64,000 nt of DNA from NCBI GenBank assembly GCA_937928165.1, contig CALFVT010000002.1, positions 418,530 to 482,529 on the forward strand, in the 5' to 3' direction. This document shows, piece by piece, positions 12,381-19,545 of the stretch. This DNA is from an uncultured Caulobacterales bacterium. Its GTDB lineage: Bacteria > Pseudomonadota > Alphaproteobacteria > Caulobacterales > Maricaulaceae. Every line of letters begins with the position of its first letter. Position 1 is the first letter of the stretch. The notes beneath the pieces were generated by a model. The model ran no database searches, had not been told where the DNA came from, and saw nothing but the letters and a program-made list of their open reading frames with translations. The position numbers were made by a program, and so were the translations under genes.

Positions 12381-15300
12381 CGCGTGCGTATTGATACGGC
12401 TTTGGGCGGCCCGTTACAGGGGAATACAGCCTTTGGTAATAACCCTGAAATTTCTGCGCCGACACCGTCAAATGATCCGAATGTGACTCCTGAAGATACA
12501 GGTGATCAAAACCCGACTCCGCTTAGCATTTTAGATGCAGACGGAGACGGCGCGCCGGATGGGCTTGAAAGCAGCACAGAAGACCGTGACGGCGACGGTA
12601 TTCCTGACCAGGAAGACTTTGACCCGACCGGTTACTTCTATTGCGAAGAAAATGGAAATATCCTCACTGGCGGCGGTATTACGGTCACAGGCCCCTTTGG
12701 CTCTAACAGCTCCGTTGGGACAGCCAATAATATTGTTATCCTTGCGGATGGCTCCACGGGCTTTTATCAATTCTATGTCACAGCTGCGGGTGAATATACC
12801 CTCACGCCGACATATCCAAATAGCGGCGTGCCAAGCACGGCCCGCCTGCCGGAAGCAGATGTCCTTGACGTTACAAGCCTTCTCCCAGCAAATCCTGCGG
12901 TCTTGGGCGGAACGGAGCTGGGTGATAGTGGTCAATTATCTGACTTCAGCGCCGAAGCGAATGCCCCGTTCTATACACGCTTTACCTTTGAAGCGGGTGA
13001 TCCGAATGTCTTTGCTAATAACTTGCCCCTCCAGCATTGCGGTGAGCCAGGTATTGAGCTGACGAAAGAAGCGGCGGGTGATGTTGAGCTGACCGATGAT
13101 GGCCGCCAGCAAGTGAGTTATAACTTTACGATCACAAATTCAGGTCAGACATTAGTTGAAGATGTTCAGCTAACGGATAACCTAGCCAATGTCTTTGGGG
13201 CTGGAAATATTGAACTTGTTAATCTTAGCATAAGCGATATTGCGCCGCCGACAGAGACAGGCATTATTGTGAACCCAGCTTATAATGGCGTGACCACCCT
13301 TGATATGCTGCTCGGCGGCGGAGAATTAACACCGGGTCAATCTGTGACCTTAAACATGGTGGTGAATGTTACCCCGCTGAGTGACGGCGAAGCGATTAAC
13401 ACCGCTGTTGTGAGCGCGGCAGAACCGCTGAACGGCGGCCCACTCAGTGATAACGGCTCTGCTGTAATTGAGCTACAAGCCTTGTCTGACCCAAGCTTTG
13501 TTCGGGTCGCTAAACGGGCGCAGCCGCGTACGGTGCAAATTGGTGACCCTGTGCTTTACACAATCGATGTGACTAATGACAGCGGTTCTGTAATGACGGA
13601 TCTACGGATTACAGACCGCTTACCGGAAGGCTTTGCCTATATTCCGGGCAGCGCAGTGATCTCTGATGGTGAGCTGAGCACGCCGGCGGAGCCGCTTGTC
13701 ACAGGGCGAGGCCTTTTAAATTGGGATGTGCTGCAAAGCGCTCCTGCACCGCTAGATACCCTTGCGGCCGGGGAAACTCTATCCGTTAGCCTGCGCTTAT
13801 TAGCGGGTCCGAATGTAGAATTTGGTGCCCATGAGAACCAAGCTTTTGCTGAAAGCCTGCGCACAGGTGAGCGTTCAGATATTGCGACAGCGATTGTGGA
13901 TTATATCCCAGAGCCAAGCTTTGACTGTACCCCTGTTCTGGGCCGCGTCTATGATGATGTGAACCATAATGGTTACCCAGATGACGGGGAACCAGGTCTT
14001 CCAGGCGTGCGCCTTGTAACGGTGAATGGTGATATTATCACAACGGACCAATATGGCCGTTACCATATCCCATGTGCGGCGATTGCCGATCGTGAACGCG
14101 GATCTAACTTCCTGCTTAAGGCGGATGTCCGCAGCTTGCCGCTTGGTTATCATCCAACCAGTGAAAACCCGCGGGTTGTGCGGGCCACACGCGGTAAGTT
14201 TGTGAAAATGAACTTTGGTGCGGCTCATCGTCCGAAGCTTCGCATTGACCTCTTTGCCGCTGACTTTGACGATCAGACCTCTTGGCTCGAATCTGCGGCG
14301 CAAACACGGGTGAAAACTCTGTTGGCGGCTGCAGCCCAAACTGACCGCGCAATTATCATTTATCACGCGGATGATCTTGAGAATGTCAATGAAGCCCAAG
14401 CCCATCTTGCAACGGCCCTTGACGCTGTAAAAATGGCGGCACCGAAACAATTTAAAGATATTGCCCTTGAAGCAAGCTGGGGTGATGCGGCTGAATTTAC
14501 ACCGCCGCAGACAGATGGGTTTGAAAACCTTGCCATTGGCGGACTTTATGACCGCCCGTCGGTAGATGCTCCGCGTGACCGCGTGGCCTTTACACAGGGT
14601 GCAGGCGGCAATCTGCAGCGTTTTGAAAATAGTGATGAAATTTATGCCCAAGGCGGAAACTCTGATGGTGACGGCTTTGATAACGCCCAAACGAGCGGCC
14701 TGCGTGGACAGCGTGGTTCTGCCCCGCTTAGCACGGATAATCGCGGGACGAACAGCTCGCCCTTTATTGGCCGCCGGGATCAAGGTGAGGCGGAGACGCC
14801 GCGTCCGGGACGTCTGCAGCGCTGGGTTGGCTGGGGTGGTAAAACCACAAGCTATAGCGAAGGTCTTGAGATCGAAACCACGGTTGACGCGCTTAATCCG
14901 GTGAAACGGCTTAATGCACAGGCTAATGTTGTCAGCACGATTGAGGGCCGCGAGCTGCGGGTTGAAGCCTATAGTAATTATAACGCCTTTATAACCTCGC
15001 TTGAGCTCCGCCTCTTCCCAGAGGGCCGCTCTGTTCGCGGTGCGCCTGTTGCGGTTGTGCCCCTTGATGGCCGCTATGGTCAGCTTGATGTTACAGCCGA
15101 TATGGCCGGTGATTATAGCTACGTCCTGCGGGCTTATGATGCGGATGGTAATTTTGATGAAACCGCCTTAAAAGTTCTCAACATTGGGGACCCTGAATAT
15201 GACCTTTCCAATGATGATTGGGTTTATCAGGCGAGTACAGCCTTTGGCCAAAATACACTGCTTAAAGATAATATCCGCGTTCGCGGCGGGTCTGTGCGGG

Positions 15301-18101
15301 TTTATGGCCGTAATGTACCCGGCGAAACCGCCACTGTTATGGGCCAAAATATAGCTATTGACCCTCAAGGCCTCTTTGTCGCCGAACAGCTCTTACCCGC
15401 AGGTGAGCAATCTGTTGAAGTGCGTATTGCCGGTGCCAATGGCGGTGAGCAGCGTATTCTCCGCAGTGTTGATGTGAAGGCGCGTGATACATTCTACGCC
15501 GCGCAGATCGAAGCGACGATTGGCGAGGAGGCGACAGCTGAAGGCGATAGCTTTGAGCAAGGGCGCGTGGCCTTTTATGTCCGCTCACGGCTAAATGACC
15601 GCTGGTCTGTGACTGCTACGGCGGACACAGGTGAAGCCGATTTGGACAACCTTATCAGCGGCCTTGATGATAAAGACCTCGGCCAACTTCTGCGCCGTCT
15701 TGACCCTGACCGCTTCTACCCGACCTATGGTGATGATAGCGTGATTGAGCAGGATGCGCCGACATCAGGCCGTTTCTATGCCCGTATTGAACGGGATGAT
15801 GATTATGCCCTTTGGGGGAATTATCAGACCAATTTCAATGATACGGAATTTGCCCGCGTTCAGCGTACGCTTTACGGCGCGAAATTCCATTGGGATGAAA
15901 ATGGGAATACCACGAAGTTTGGTGATGACCGTACCCGCGTCACGGCTTATATTGCCGAAGGCGGAACCCGTCAGGGCCGCGATGAATTCCGGGGAACCGG
16001 CGGCTCGGTCTATTACCTACGCCAAGGGGATATCTCTATCGGCTCTGAAATCCTGCGTATTCAAACCCGTGATAGTGTGTCGGGTCTTGTGATTGAAAAT
16101 CGCCGCCTTGTTTACGGCACGGATTATGATCTCGACTTTATCCAAGGCCGGATAATCCTTAATCAGCCCCTCGGCAGTACGGGTGATGACGGGCGTTTAT
16201 TCCGCGACGGCTCTCAGGGCGGCAATCAGCAAATCCTTGTGGCGGATTATGAATTCTCGCCTGTTATCGGCAGCGATATTGGTGATGCAGCGGTTTACGG
16301 CGCACGCGGCTCACGCTGGATTGGTGATCACGTCAAACTTGGCGCAACCTATAACCATGATACGGACGGCGGCGAGGAGTCTGATCTCTATGGTCTTGAT
16401 TTAACCCTGCAATATGCAGCTGGGACTTATATTAAGGGTGAAGTTGCCCGCTCTGAAGGCCAAGGGGTGCAAACCTTCCGCTCTATTGACGGCGGCTTTA
16501 CCTTTAACCCACAAGACCGGGGCGGTAATGGGCCAAGTAATTCGGCGGATGCCTATGCCCTAGAAGCGGCAGTTGACTTCACAGAAGTTGACGGCATTAA
16601 GCTGAACGGTAACTCCTTTGCCTATTGGCGCAAACGCGATGCTGGCTTTGCCGGATTTGCGGAGAGTACAAACCAGACGATTGAGCAATATGGCGGCGGC
16701 TTGTCCCTTGCTTTGGCTCCGCGCCTGAGTATCTCTGCCCGCGCTGATATTACGACTGAGCGCACAAATGGCACAAATAGCTTTGCGGAAGGCCGGGTTG
16801 ATTATCAACTGGCTGACCGCCTTGCCGCCTCTATCGGTCTGTCCTTTACGGATGATGCGCGGGGTAACTCCGGCACATCACTTGGCGGACGTGTTGATTA
16901 TCAACTCAATGATAGCAATAAACTCTATGCCTTTGGCCAAGTCGGCCTTGAGGGGGATAATAGCCGCACAACGGACCGTATTGGCGCCGGTGCAGAGATT
17001 CGCCTCTCCAAGCATATTTACGGCGGCGGAGAGATCTCAACCGGTGAAGATGGGCTTGGGGCCCGCGCTAGCCTGCGTTATCAATATGAGGATGGTGATG
17101 AGTTTTATGTGGCCTATGATCTGCCGCTACGGGCTCGCCCAACAGCGAATTTGGGAACCTTTAATCTGGGGGCCCGCCGCCGTTATAGCGATGCGCTGTC
17201 AGTCTTTGGTGAGGAGCGCTTCCAGTTTAATGACCGCGGCCTCAACGGAATTACCCATGCTTATGGTATCGACTATAAGCCGGGTAATTGGAACTTTGGC
17301 CTAACCGGTGAAACCGGGCGCGTTGATGACCTCGACCGGGACGCATTCTCGGCCACGGTCGGCTTTGCTAGTGACCGCTTTAAAGCGGGACTGACAGGGG
17401 AGTGGCGTGAGGACGAAAATGTCGATACGGGTGATGAGCGCCGGACATGGCTGCTACGATCTAGCGCATTATATCAAGCGTCGGAAGAGCTCCGCTTGCA
17501 AGGTAAGTTTAACCTCGCGGTCTCGGATCAATCCCGTCCAGATGTCAATTTAGGCCCGCAAAGCTTTAATGAAGCGGAATTCCGCGAAGCATCACTCTCG
17601 GCGGCTTATCGTCCGATTTGGGATGACCGGTTTAACCTCATTGGTAAGCTTGTCTGGCTTGAGGATCTATCTCCGACCTCGCAACGCTTTAATGGTGAGA
17701 CATTGAATTATCGCCAAAAAAGCCAAATTGCCTCGATTGATGCGGCATATGATATCTCGCCGAAATGGACATTAGGCGGCAAATATGCTTACCGCTCTGG
17801 GTCTGTGACGTCGAACCGTGATAGTCTTGACTTCACAGATGCACAGGCGCAGCTCGGTGTTATCCGCTTGGATTACCACTTAACTAACCGCTGGGATGCC
17901 TTGGTTGAAGGCCGTTATCTAGACATTGGTAATGGGGTGACATCACGTCTAGGCGGCCAAGTTGGTATTTATCGTCATGTGAATGATAATGCCAAGATTG
18001 GTGTTGGCCTGACTTATGGGGGTATTGAAGATCAATATCTAGCGGCTATTGGCCGTGAGGATGATATTGGTTGGTATCTTAACATTGTCGGTAAATTCTA
18101 A
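3..18101 (+). CDS. Giant DUF11/DUF7507-repeat outer-membrane protein with C-terminal beta-barrel (5' end missing)
   Basis: The frame is open to the left edge: codons before the first GTG (base 6) already read as the end of a repeat strand (LVKTA), so the true start lies outside. What remains is about 6033 codons. Bases 3-12089 code 37 tandem beta-sandwich repeats of about 109 residues with core TYxYxVTNTGNVT and VTQADLDAG, resembling DUF11/DUF7507. A diverged 38th follows. Next come Asp-rich TSP3-like calcium motifs (about 12530-12625), two more DUF11-like domains (13050 and 13495 on) and an SdrD-B/carboxypeptidase-regulatory-like domain (13920-14220). An Ala-rich region and a linker follow. 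From about 15490 there are roughly 870 residues of alternating aromatic/Gly strands ending in VGKF. A terminal Phe is typical of BAM-inserted barrels. I infer a surface-exposed stalk anchored by its own barrel. Adhesion is plausible but not shown. No downstream partner gene; the neighbours are convergent. Confidence 0.85.
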   Translation, partial: LVKTASITADAAAGDIITYSYAAVNTGNITMTNVSINDVHSGAGSLSAITPASVTLAPGESQTFVATYEVTQDDIDAGSNITNDAALNGTPERGSYTPASDDATVSVIAPSPSMNLEKTADRTAGLTVGETVTYTYRVENTGNVTFDNVSINDVHNGTGVLSAVSPGSVNSFAPGDIAIFAATYVIEQADLDAAVPITNEASLGGTPRLGAYTPVTDTETVTLVAPAPQLSLVKTATPSANVALGDVITYSYVVENTGNVTMENVAITDVQIAQGTLSVISPANVASLAPGATTSFTATYEVLQADVDSGADITNTATVNAAPLAGSFTPVSDDAVVTQADVTPAVDFTKTADVTTDLSVGDIVTYTYSAQNTGDVTLTNVSVSDVHNGAGALSAITPPSFATLAVGQTVIFTANYEVTQADIDAGVPITNEATLSAAPERGTLAPVTADASVTVDAGLPSLSLDKRALTTEFTAVGDELSYEYEVENTGNVTIANLAVSDDRIAVVTCPVTTLAPGESTICTATYDVTQDDLNAGSVVNIAAANGDPAAGTLDPAEDTETVDGEQTPALTLEKLALDTDFTTVGDEIRYTYAVENTGNVEIADLVINDDRIAVVTCPVTTLAPGEDTLCEATYSVTQADIDAGSVTNIASATGTPAGGDLTDPEDTVTVSGTQSPALDIEKTALDTTFAAVGDILSYEYLITNSGNVTITDPVTVNDDRIASVSCPALAATGLAPGGTITCSADYTVTQADLDAGDVTNIASATDGTTSSPDDTAVVAAVQSPAFTLVKTANETSFSAVGDLLSYNYLVTNTGNVRIGDIAVSDDRITVVNCNVPAVGNGDNFLDPGEAVVCTANYTVTQADLNTGFVTNNAETSGTPAGGSLAPALDDETVTADQLPALSLVKTANETSFAAVGDVLTYDYRVENTGNVEITSIAVSDDRIAVVSCPATALMPGEVVTCTASYTVTQDDIDAGSVVNNAAATGDPVGGSLTGAAAQETVDAIQSPAFEVEKNAVSINFVAPGDITSYEYVVTNTGNVTLTDPITVTDNLIASVNCPALPAGGLVPAASLTCTADYVVTQADLDAGSVTNLASASDGTTTSPQTSETIPASQNPALSIEKSSASSEITVAGEIITYDFTIRNDGNLTLTGGVDVIDDKIGTITCVTGNFIPGATATCSADYTVTQADIDAGFVTNQAFAENNRAVSAPVDLTLNADQAPSLDFEKTALTADFTNVGDVISYEFRLENTGNVTLDNISVSDALIPSIICPATVLLPGESIICSGDYTVTQADVDAGDVVNNASASAQPPGGGAPVNQNGTATVDSLPDPSIIFEKRATRTEFSAVGDLLTYEFDVENNGSVTLNNIVITDDLIAAVTCPVSTLAPGAAMVCTANYAVTQADIDAGEVVNNAAVNAEPADGSSLPTADSQAVVAADQRPELTLDKRAITADYAAPGDVLSYEYEVRNIGNVNVTALVISDDRIASVSCPVTALAPGASTVCTADYIVTQDDIDTGRVTNIASADAVPSGGSLTAPEDSVSVNAVQSPELSIVKTALETDFSKVGDILNYTYEITNSGNVTITNAVSVSDDRIASVSCPAIPAGGLVPAASLTCTASYVVTQADLDAGDVTNIASASDGSVTSAVDDAVVDAVQEPSLAMTKTGTPQTFNAVGQVISYDYVITNTGNITITDPLTVNDDRIASVSCPALPVGGLVPGESLSCIGTDVVTQADLDAGFIENTATGSDGTTPTDPVVERVSAEQLPALTIDKAAIETEFTAVGDIVNYTYEVTNSGNVTITDAINVNDDRIANVSCPALASTGLAPGVSLTCTANYTISQSDLDAGGVTNIATAFTPDVVSFDDTVTVPANQQPALSIVKTAINADFASVGDILDYEYRVENTGNVTLTGTITVSDDRIASVSCPSLPAAGLAPSASLVCSASYSVTQADIDAGSVTNIASAANGGVVSPSDDAVVNAVQSPGLQTVKRALQIDYSAVGDVISYEYDVINTGNTTITAPITVSDDRIASVSCPALPAGGLAPGSQITCSANYVITQADIDLGFVENIASSSDGSVNSPPVTEQVDAVQSPSLSIEKTALDTVFAAVGDVLAYEYLVTNTGNVTVTAPISVSDDRISAVNCPALPAGGLAPSASLTCTASYVVTQDDIDAGEVINIASASDGNVTSPTDTALASANQTPDLSIVKTAQQTSFSAVGDSLTYDYVVTNTGNVTLNGNIMVDDDRIAAVSCPALPASGLAPNAAITCSASYIVTQADIDAGSVTNIASARNGATVSPSDSAVVNADQQPALDIVKRALDTTYSAVGEQIGYEYDVFNIGNTTLTSPITVSDDRIASVSCPALPAGGLAPGGSITCSGVYSVTQQDIDDGVVENIASATDGNVTSPVVNRRVFATRNSELEIEKNAVDVNFTLPGDIVTYEYIVTNRGNVTIIDPITVDDNLITNVTCPALPAGGLAPNASLTCTAQYVVTLDNLDIGVVVNLATASAGGVTSAPTSETIPDGANPAIEIRKSSLDTSFAAVGDILTYSFEIENTGDVTLVNTIEVVDNRIGTISCFAGPTFIPGQIESCTADYTVTQVDLDAGFVTNDAFAMHPRASSPPDFVTITADQDPELTLVKTAQTLEFAQVGDRIDYVYTVTNTGNITLLQDITVSDNRIANVTCAAMPAGGLAVGASITCTASDFVTQADLDAGFVTNTATATDGSVTSAPVDETVDGVQTPSLDLVKTALNNDFAAVGDRLEYSYTVTNDGNVTITDPVTISDDRIANVICPALPAGGLLPNASIICTAEDVVSQADIDAGFVANTASASDGTTTSNPASQTVTGTQSPALEIAKTSPDSQFATVGDVLTYNYDVTNTGNVTITDAVNVSDDRIAVVSCPALPAGGLVPGASITCSADYTVVQADIDAGFITNIADASAGSIDSVPVDLTITADQAPELNLVKTALDTIYANIGDRLDYEYVVTNTGNVTITRNIDISDDRISSVNCPALPAGGLAVGASITCTASDFVTQADLDAGFVTNTASASDGVISSDPVTERVNGAQTPELTLAKAALNSDFTAVGDILTYNYVVTNTGNVTVTDPVNVTDDRIANVVCPALPSGGLLPGASITCTGEDSVTQADLDAGFVTNIASASDGTTSSDPSSQTVTGTQNPVFIIEKSSNDTSFAAVGDVLTYSYDIFNTGNVTLTAPFTVSDDRIPNVVCDALPAGGLAPGDSLSCAGTDIVTQEDIDNGFVMNTATANDGTQTTPPVSLRINGAQTPALSLVKNALTTDFAAVGDQLSYEYIVTNTGNVTLTEDIVITDDRIAVVSCPALPAGGLAPAASITCTAVDVVTQADLDAGFVMNIASATDGTLITDPMSATVDGTQNAGLEIEKLALTNSFAAVGDELSYSYNVRNTGNVTLTAPITVSDDRIADVDCPALPNGGLVPGAVLTCTAVYEVTQADIDAGFVTNIASASDGTSTSPVDDATVQADQLPALEIVKTSPQSSFNGLAQILTYNYEVTNTGNVTITDPVTVSDDRIANVICPALPAGGLAPNVSITCSADYSVTQDNLDSGAVTNIASASTGDVTSDPVSLTIEAVSLPELSLEKTALTTDFTAVGDVLSYEYIVTNTGNVTITEPVTVSDDRIASVVCENLPAGGLVPGQSLSCTAQDVVTQADLDAGFVTNIAAASDGTTSSTPVDATVNADQVPALGFTKQAQTADFNAVGDVLSYVYIVENTGNVTITQPITVSDDRIDTVICPALPADGLAPSETLTCTADYVVTQEDIDLGFVTNIASASDGTTTSPQDEVTVDAVALPALEIVKSSPDTTFAQVGDILTYNYLVTNTGNITLTTPITVSDDRIADVTCPALPASGLAPTASLTCSGDYVVTQADLDARGVTNLASASDGTTVSDTVSLTIEGTALPALDVVKTAITESFAMPGDIISYEYLVTNTGNVTLTTPININDDKIETVSCPALPASGLAPQASLTCTADYEAVQADLDAGFVTNIASAQSGDTLSGEVSETVEAQRLPAMDVSKIASAPQQVFGPIYDVTYNIELANTGNVTLTDMSLEDNLLEALAPSTLIGTPQVSLSGFTTGAANDNYNGIDDIELLGSNTSLSVGESGNVELRVRIDTALGGPLQGNTAFGNNPEISAPTPSNDPNVTPEDTGDQNPTPLSILDADGDGAPDGLESSTEDRDGDGIPDQEDFDPTGYFYCEENGNILTGGGITVTGPFGSNSSVGTANNIVILADGSTGFYQFYVTAAGEYTLTPTYPNSGVPSTARLPEADVLDVTSLLPANPAVLGGTELGDSGQLSDFSAEANAPFYTRFTFEAGDPNVFANNLPLQHCGEPGIELTKEAAGDVELTDDGRQQVSYNFTITNSGQTLVEDVQLTDNLANVFGAGNIELVNLSISDIAPPTETGIIVNPAYNGVTTLDMLLGGGELTPGQSVTLNMVVNVTPLSDGEAINTAVVSAAEPLNGGPLSDNGSAVIELQALSDPSFVRVAKRAQPRTVQIGDPVLYTIDVTNDSGSVMTDLRITDRLPEGFAYIPGSAVISDGELSTPAEPLVTGRGLLNWDVLQSAPAPLDTLAAGETLSVSLRLLAGPNVEFGAHENQAFAESLRTGERSDIATAIVDYIPEPSFDCTPVLGRVYDDVNHNGYPDDGEPGLPGVRLVTVNGDIITTDQYGRYHIPCAAIADRERGSNFLLKADVRSLPLGYHPTSENPRVVRATRGKFVKMNFGAAHRPKLRIDLFAADFDDQTSWLESAAQTRVKTLLAAAAQTDRAIIIYHADDLENVNEAQAHLATALDAVKMAAPKQFKDIALEASWGDAAEFTPPQTDGFENLAIGGLYDRPSVDAPRDRVAFTQGAGGNLQRFENSDEIYAQGGNSDGDGFDNAQTSGLRGQRGSAPLSTDNRGTNSSPFIGRRDQGEAETPRPGRLQRWVGWGGKTTSYSEGLEIETTVDALNPVKRLNAQANVVSTIEGRELRVEAYSNYNAFITSLELRLFPEGRSVRGAPVAVVPLDGRYGQLDVTADMAGDYSYVLRAYDADGNFDETALKVLNIGDPEYDLSNDDWVYQASTAFGQNTLLKDNIRVRGGSVRVYGRNVPGETATVMGQNIAIDPQGLFVAEQLLPAGEQSVEVRIAGANGGEQRILRSVDVKARDTFYAAQIEATIGEEATAEGDSFEQGRVAFYVRSRLNDRWSVTATADTGEADLDNLISGLDDKDLGQLLRRLDPDRFYPTYGDDSVIEQDAPTSGRFYARIERDDDYALWGNYQTNFNDTEFARVQRTLYGAKFHWDENGNTTKFGDDRTRVTAYIAEGGTRQGRDEFRGTGGSVYYLRQGDISIGSEILRIQTRDSVSGLVIENRRLVYGTDYDLDFIQGRIILNQPLGSTGDDGRLFRDGSQGGNQQILVADYEFSPVIGSDIGDAAVYGARGSRWIGDHVKLGATYNHDTDGGEESDLYGLDLTLQYAAGTYIKGEVARSEGQGVQTFRSIDGGFTFNPQDRGGNGPSNSADAYALEAAVDFTEVDGIKLNGNSFAYWRKRDAGFAGFAESTNQTIEQYGGGLSLALAPRLSISARADITTERTNGTNSFAEGRVDYQLADRLAASIGLSFTDDARGNSGTSLGGRVDYQLNDSNKLYAFGQVGLEGDNSRTTDRIGAGAEIRLSKHIYGGGEISTGEDGLGARASLRYQYEDGDEFYVAYDLPLRARPTANLGTFNLGARRRYSDALSVFGEERFQFNDRGLNGITHAYGIDYKPGNWNFGLTGETGRVDDLDRDAFSATVGFASDRFKAGLTGEWREDENVDTGDERRTWLLRSSALYQASEELRLQGKFNLAVSDQSRPDVNLGPQSFNEAEFREASLSAAYRPIWDDRFNLIGKLVWLEDLSPTSQRFNGETLNYRQKSQIASIDAAYDISPKWTLGGKYAYRSGSVTSNRDSLDFTDAQAQLGVIRLDYHLTNRWDALVEGRYLDIGNGVTSRLGGQVGIYRHVNDNAKIGVGLTYGGIEDQYLAAIGREDDIGWYLNIVGKF

Positions 18102-18171
18102 AGCCGAAAATTTGGCCCCTATCTACGCAGGTCTAACTCTGCAAGCTACGGGCCAAAAAACTTTAAACCAT

Positions 18172-18208
18172 AAAAAAAGCGGCTCTTTTATGAGGGCCGC
18201 TTTTTTCT
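18172..18208. terminator. Bidirectional rho-independent terminator
   Basis: Stem AAAAAAGCGGCTCT / AGGGCCGCTTTTTT with one G-T wobble and a short loop. It has A and T tracts on the two sides, so it can end both the giant (+) gene and the lpt operon (-), whose last stop lies about 20 bases away. Confidence 0.85.
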
Positions 18209-18228
18209 TATTTAGTCATAGAAAGGGG

Positions 18229-18984
18229 TTAGGCGTATTTTTCGCCCAAATAAACGCGGCGCACATCTTCATTGGCGCGGATTTCCTCTGGCGTGCCTTC
18301 GAATAAGGCCTCCCCTTGAAACAGGATAGAGGCGCGGTCAACGATGTCTAATGTCTCGCGCACCCGGTGATCGGTAATTAATATGCCTATGCCGCGCTTT
18401 TTTAAATATAAGATTAGCTCTGAAATATCGGCAATCGCAATCGGGTCAATACCGGTAAAAGGTTCATCAAGCAAAATAAAATTTGGGCGCGAGGCAAGGG
18501 CACGGGCGATTTCAACTCGCCGTCGTTCCCCGCCGGATAAAGCCAGAGCCGGACTTTTCTTGATATGGCCAATATTAAGCTCATCCAAAAGTGCATCAAC
18601 ATTATCATTCCATTTGGAGCGGTCTTTTTCTGTCAGCTGCACAACGGCACGGATGTTTTCCTCAACGGTGAGCCCGCGAAAAATAGATTGCTCTTGGGGT
18701 AAATATCCCACTCCAAGGCGGGCGCGTTGATACATAGGCAATTTGGTGATATCTTCACCGTCGAGGGTGATAATGCCCCGGTCGGCCTCAATCAGGCCCA
18801 TAATCATGTAGAAACTTGTCGTTTTACCGGCCCCATTTGGCCCCATAAGTGCGACGACCTCGCCCCGCTGCACGGTGAGTGTTATATCTTTAACGACGAC
18901 GCGCCCTCTGTAGGCCTTGCCAATTTTATTGGCAGCCAAACCTGTTTTGGGAATGTCAAAATCAGCAGAAATCGTATGAGCCAT
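18229..18984 (-). CDS. lptB: LPS export ABC transporter ATP-binding protein LptB
   Basis: 251 residues, the usual length. This is the cytoplasmic ATPase that powers LptFG to pull lipopolysaccharide from the inner membrane into the LptC-LptA bridge. Walker A GPNGAGKTT is at residues 48-56, the Q-loop at YLPQEQ (94-99), the signature LSGGERRR at 149-156 and Walker B FILLDEP at 169-175. The ATG start follows GAGGA at good spacing. It is the last gene of rnd-lptC-lptA-lptB, 21 bases after lptA. lptF and lptG are not in the window, as is common. The call is firm from motifs and operon. Confidence 0.97.
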   Translation of the reverse strand: MAHTISADFDIPKTGLAANKIGKAYRGRVVVKDITLTVQRGEVVALMGPNGAGKTTSFYMIMGLIEADRGIITLDGEDITKLPMYQRARLGVGYLPQEQSIFRGLTVEENIRAVVQLTEKDRSKWNDNVDALLDELNIGHIKKSPALALSGGERRRVEIARALASRPNFILLDEPFTGIDPIAIADISELILYLKKRGIGILITDHRVRETLDIVDRASILFQGEALFEGTPEEIRANEDVRRVYLGEKYA

Positions 18985-19005
18985 GATATATCCTCGGCGC
19001 GCCTA

Positions 19006-19542
19006 TTAAGACGGATTACCGTTATTATTACCCGTATTTTTAAGGAGAATATTCACCCGCCCCTTAGAGCCGCAGCGGCGCCCTTTGCAGCTACCGATAA
19101 CTTTGGCGGAGCCGTCATTAAGGTTATAAATAAGGGTCTCGCCGGTGACGACATTGCCGTCCCCTTGGATCAAGATCACATTGCCTGTAACTGTAAAGGT
19201 TTCAGTGGATTTCAGATATACGCCCTTATCCCCGCGAACTTCTTGTTCAGGGGTAAGGAAATAAAAACTACCGATGGCTTCGATTTTATTCGCTCCATCA
19301 AGGGTGCCGTCTTGCCCGTTTGAGCTGGTTGTATAAATATTCATTTTGTCTGATAAAACGCGGCTGTCACCTTGGCGGACATCGACCTGTCCTGTTAATA
19401 TTGTCAGGCCAGGTTTATAATCAGCGTCATCGGCCGAAATTTGCGCGGGTAGGCTTGAGTTGGTTGAAAATTGTGCCTGCGCGGTCGCCGGAATTAAAAA
19501 GGCCGAAAAAGTGATGAATAGTTTTAAAAATTTATTGGTCAT
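19006..19542 (-). CDS. lptA: LPS transport periplasmic protein LptA (OstA-like)
   Basis: 178 residues with a Sec signal peptide (about 1-23, ending ATAQAQ) followed by one OstA/LptA beta-jellyroll domain: ISADDADYKPGLTILTG, then a GNV...GDGNVVTGE strand pattern. It is expected to form part of the periplasmic bridge carrying LPS to LptDE. It starts 3 bases after the lptC stop, so it is co-translated. The C-terminus holds two close cysteines (SCKGRRCGSKGRVNI). The same ending, CKGRVNI, closes the LptA-like part of the preceding gene, which points to duplication. Confidence 0.92.
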   Translation of the reverse strand: MTNKFLKLFITFSAFLIPATAQAQFSTNSSLPAQISADDADYKPGLTILTGQVDVRQGDSRVLSDKMNIYTTSSNGQDGTLDGANKIEAIGSFYFLTPEQEVRGDKGVYLKSTETFTVTGNVILIQGDGNVVTGETLIYNLNDGSAKVIGSCKGRRCGSKGRVNILLKNTGNNNGNPS

Positions 19543-19545
19543 GAT

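Noticed and set aside
12535..13062. 175-codon same-strand frame overlapping the giant gene out of frame
   Set aside because: The giant reading frame continues through it with recognisable domains; the alternative translation shows no domain or biased composition of a real protein.
13875..14783. 302-codon open frame on the minus strand opposite the first giant gene
   Set aside because: It lies fully antisense to a clearly coding frame, its translation is rich in Arg/Lys/Ile without domain pattern, and no ribosome site or neighbour supports it. The same applies to other antisense frames under both giant genes.
16768..17304. 178-codon same-strand frame within the barrel region
   Set aside because: Out-of-frame shadow of the barrel-coding sequence, which keeps its strand pattern throughout.
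19320..19514. 64-codon plus-strand frame over lptA
   Set aside because: Antisense to a well-supported gene, with no domain and no ribosome site.
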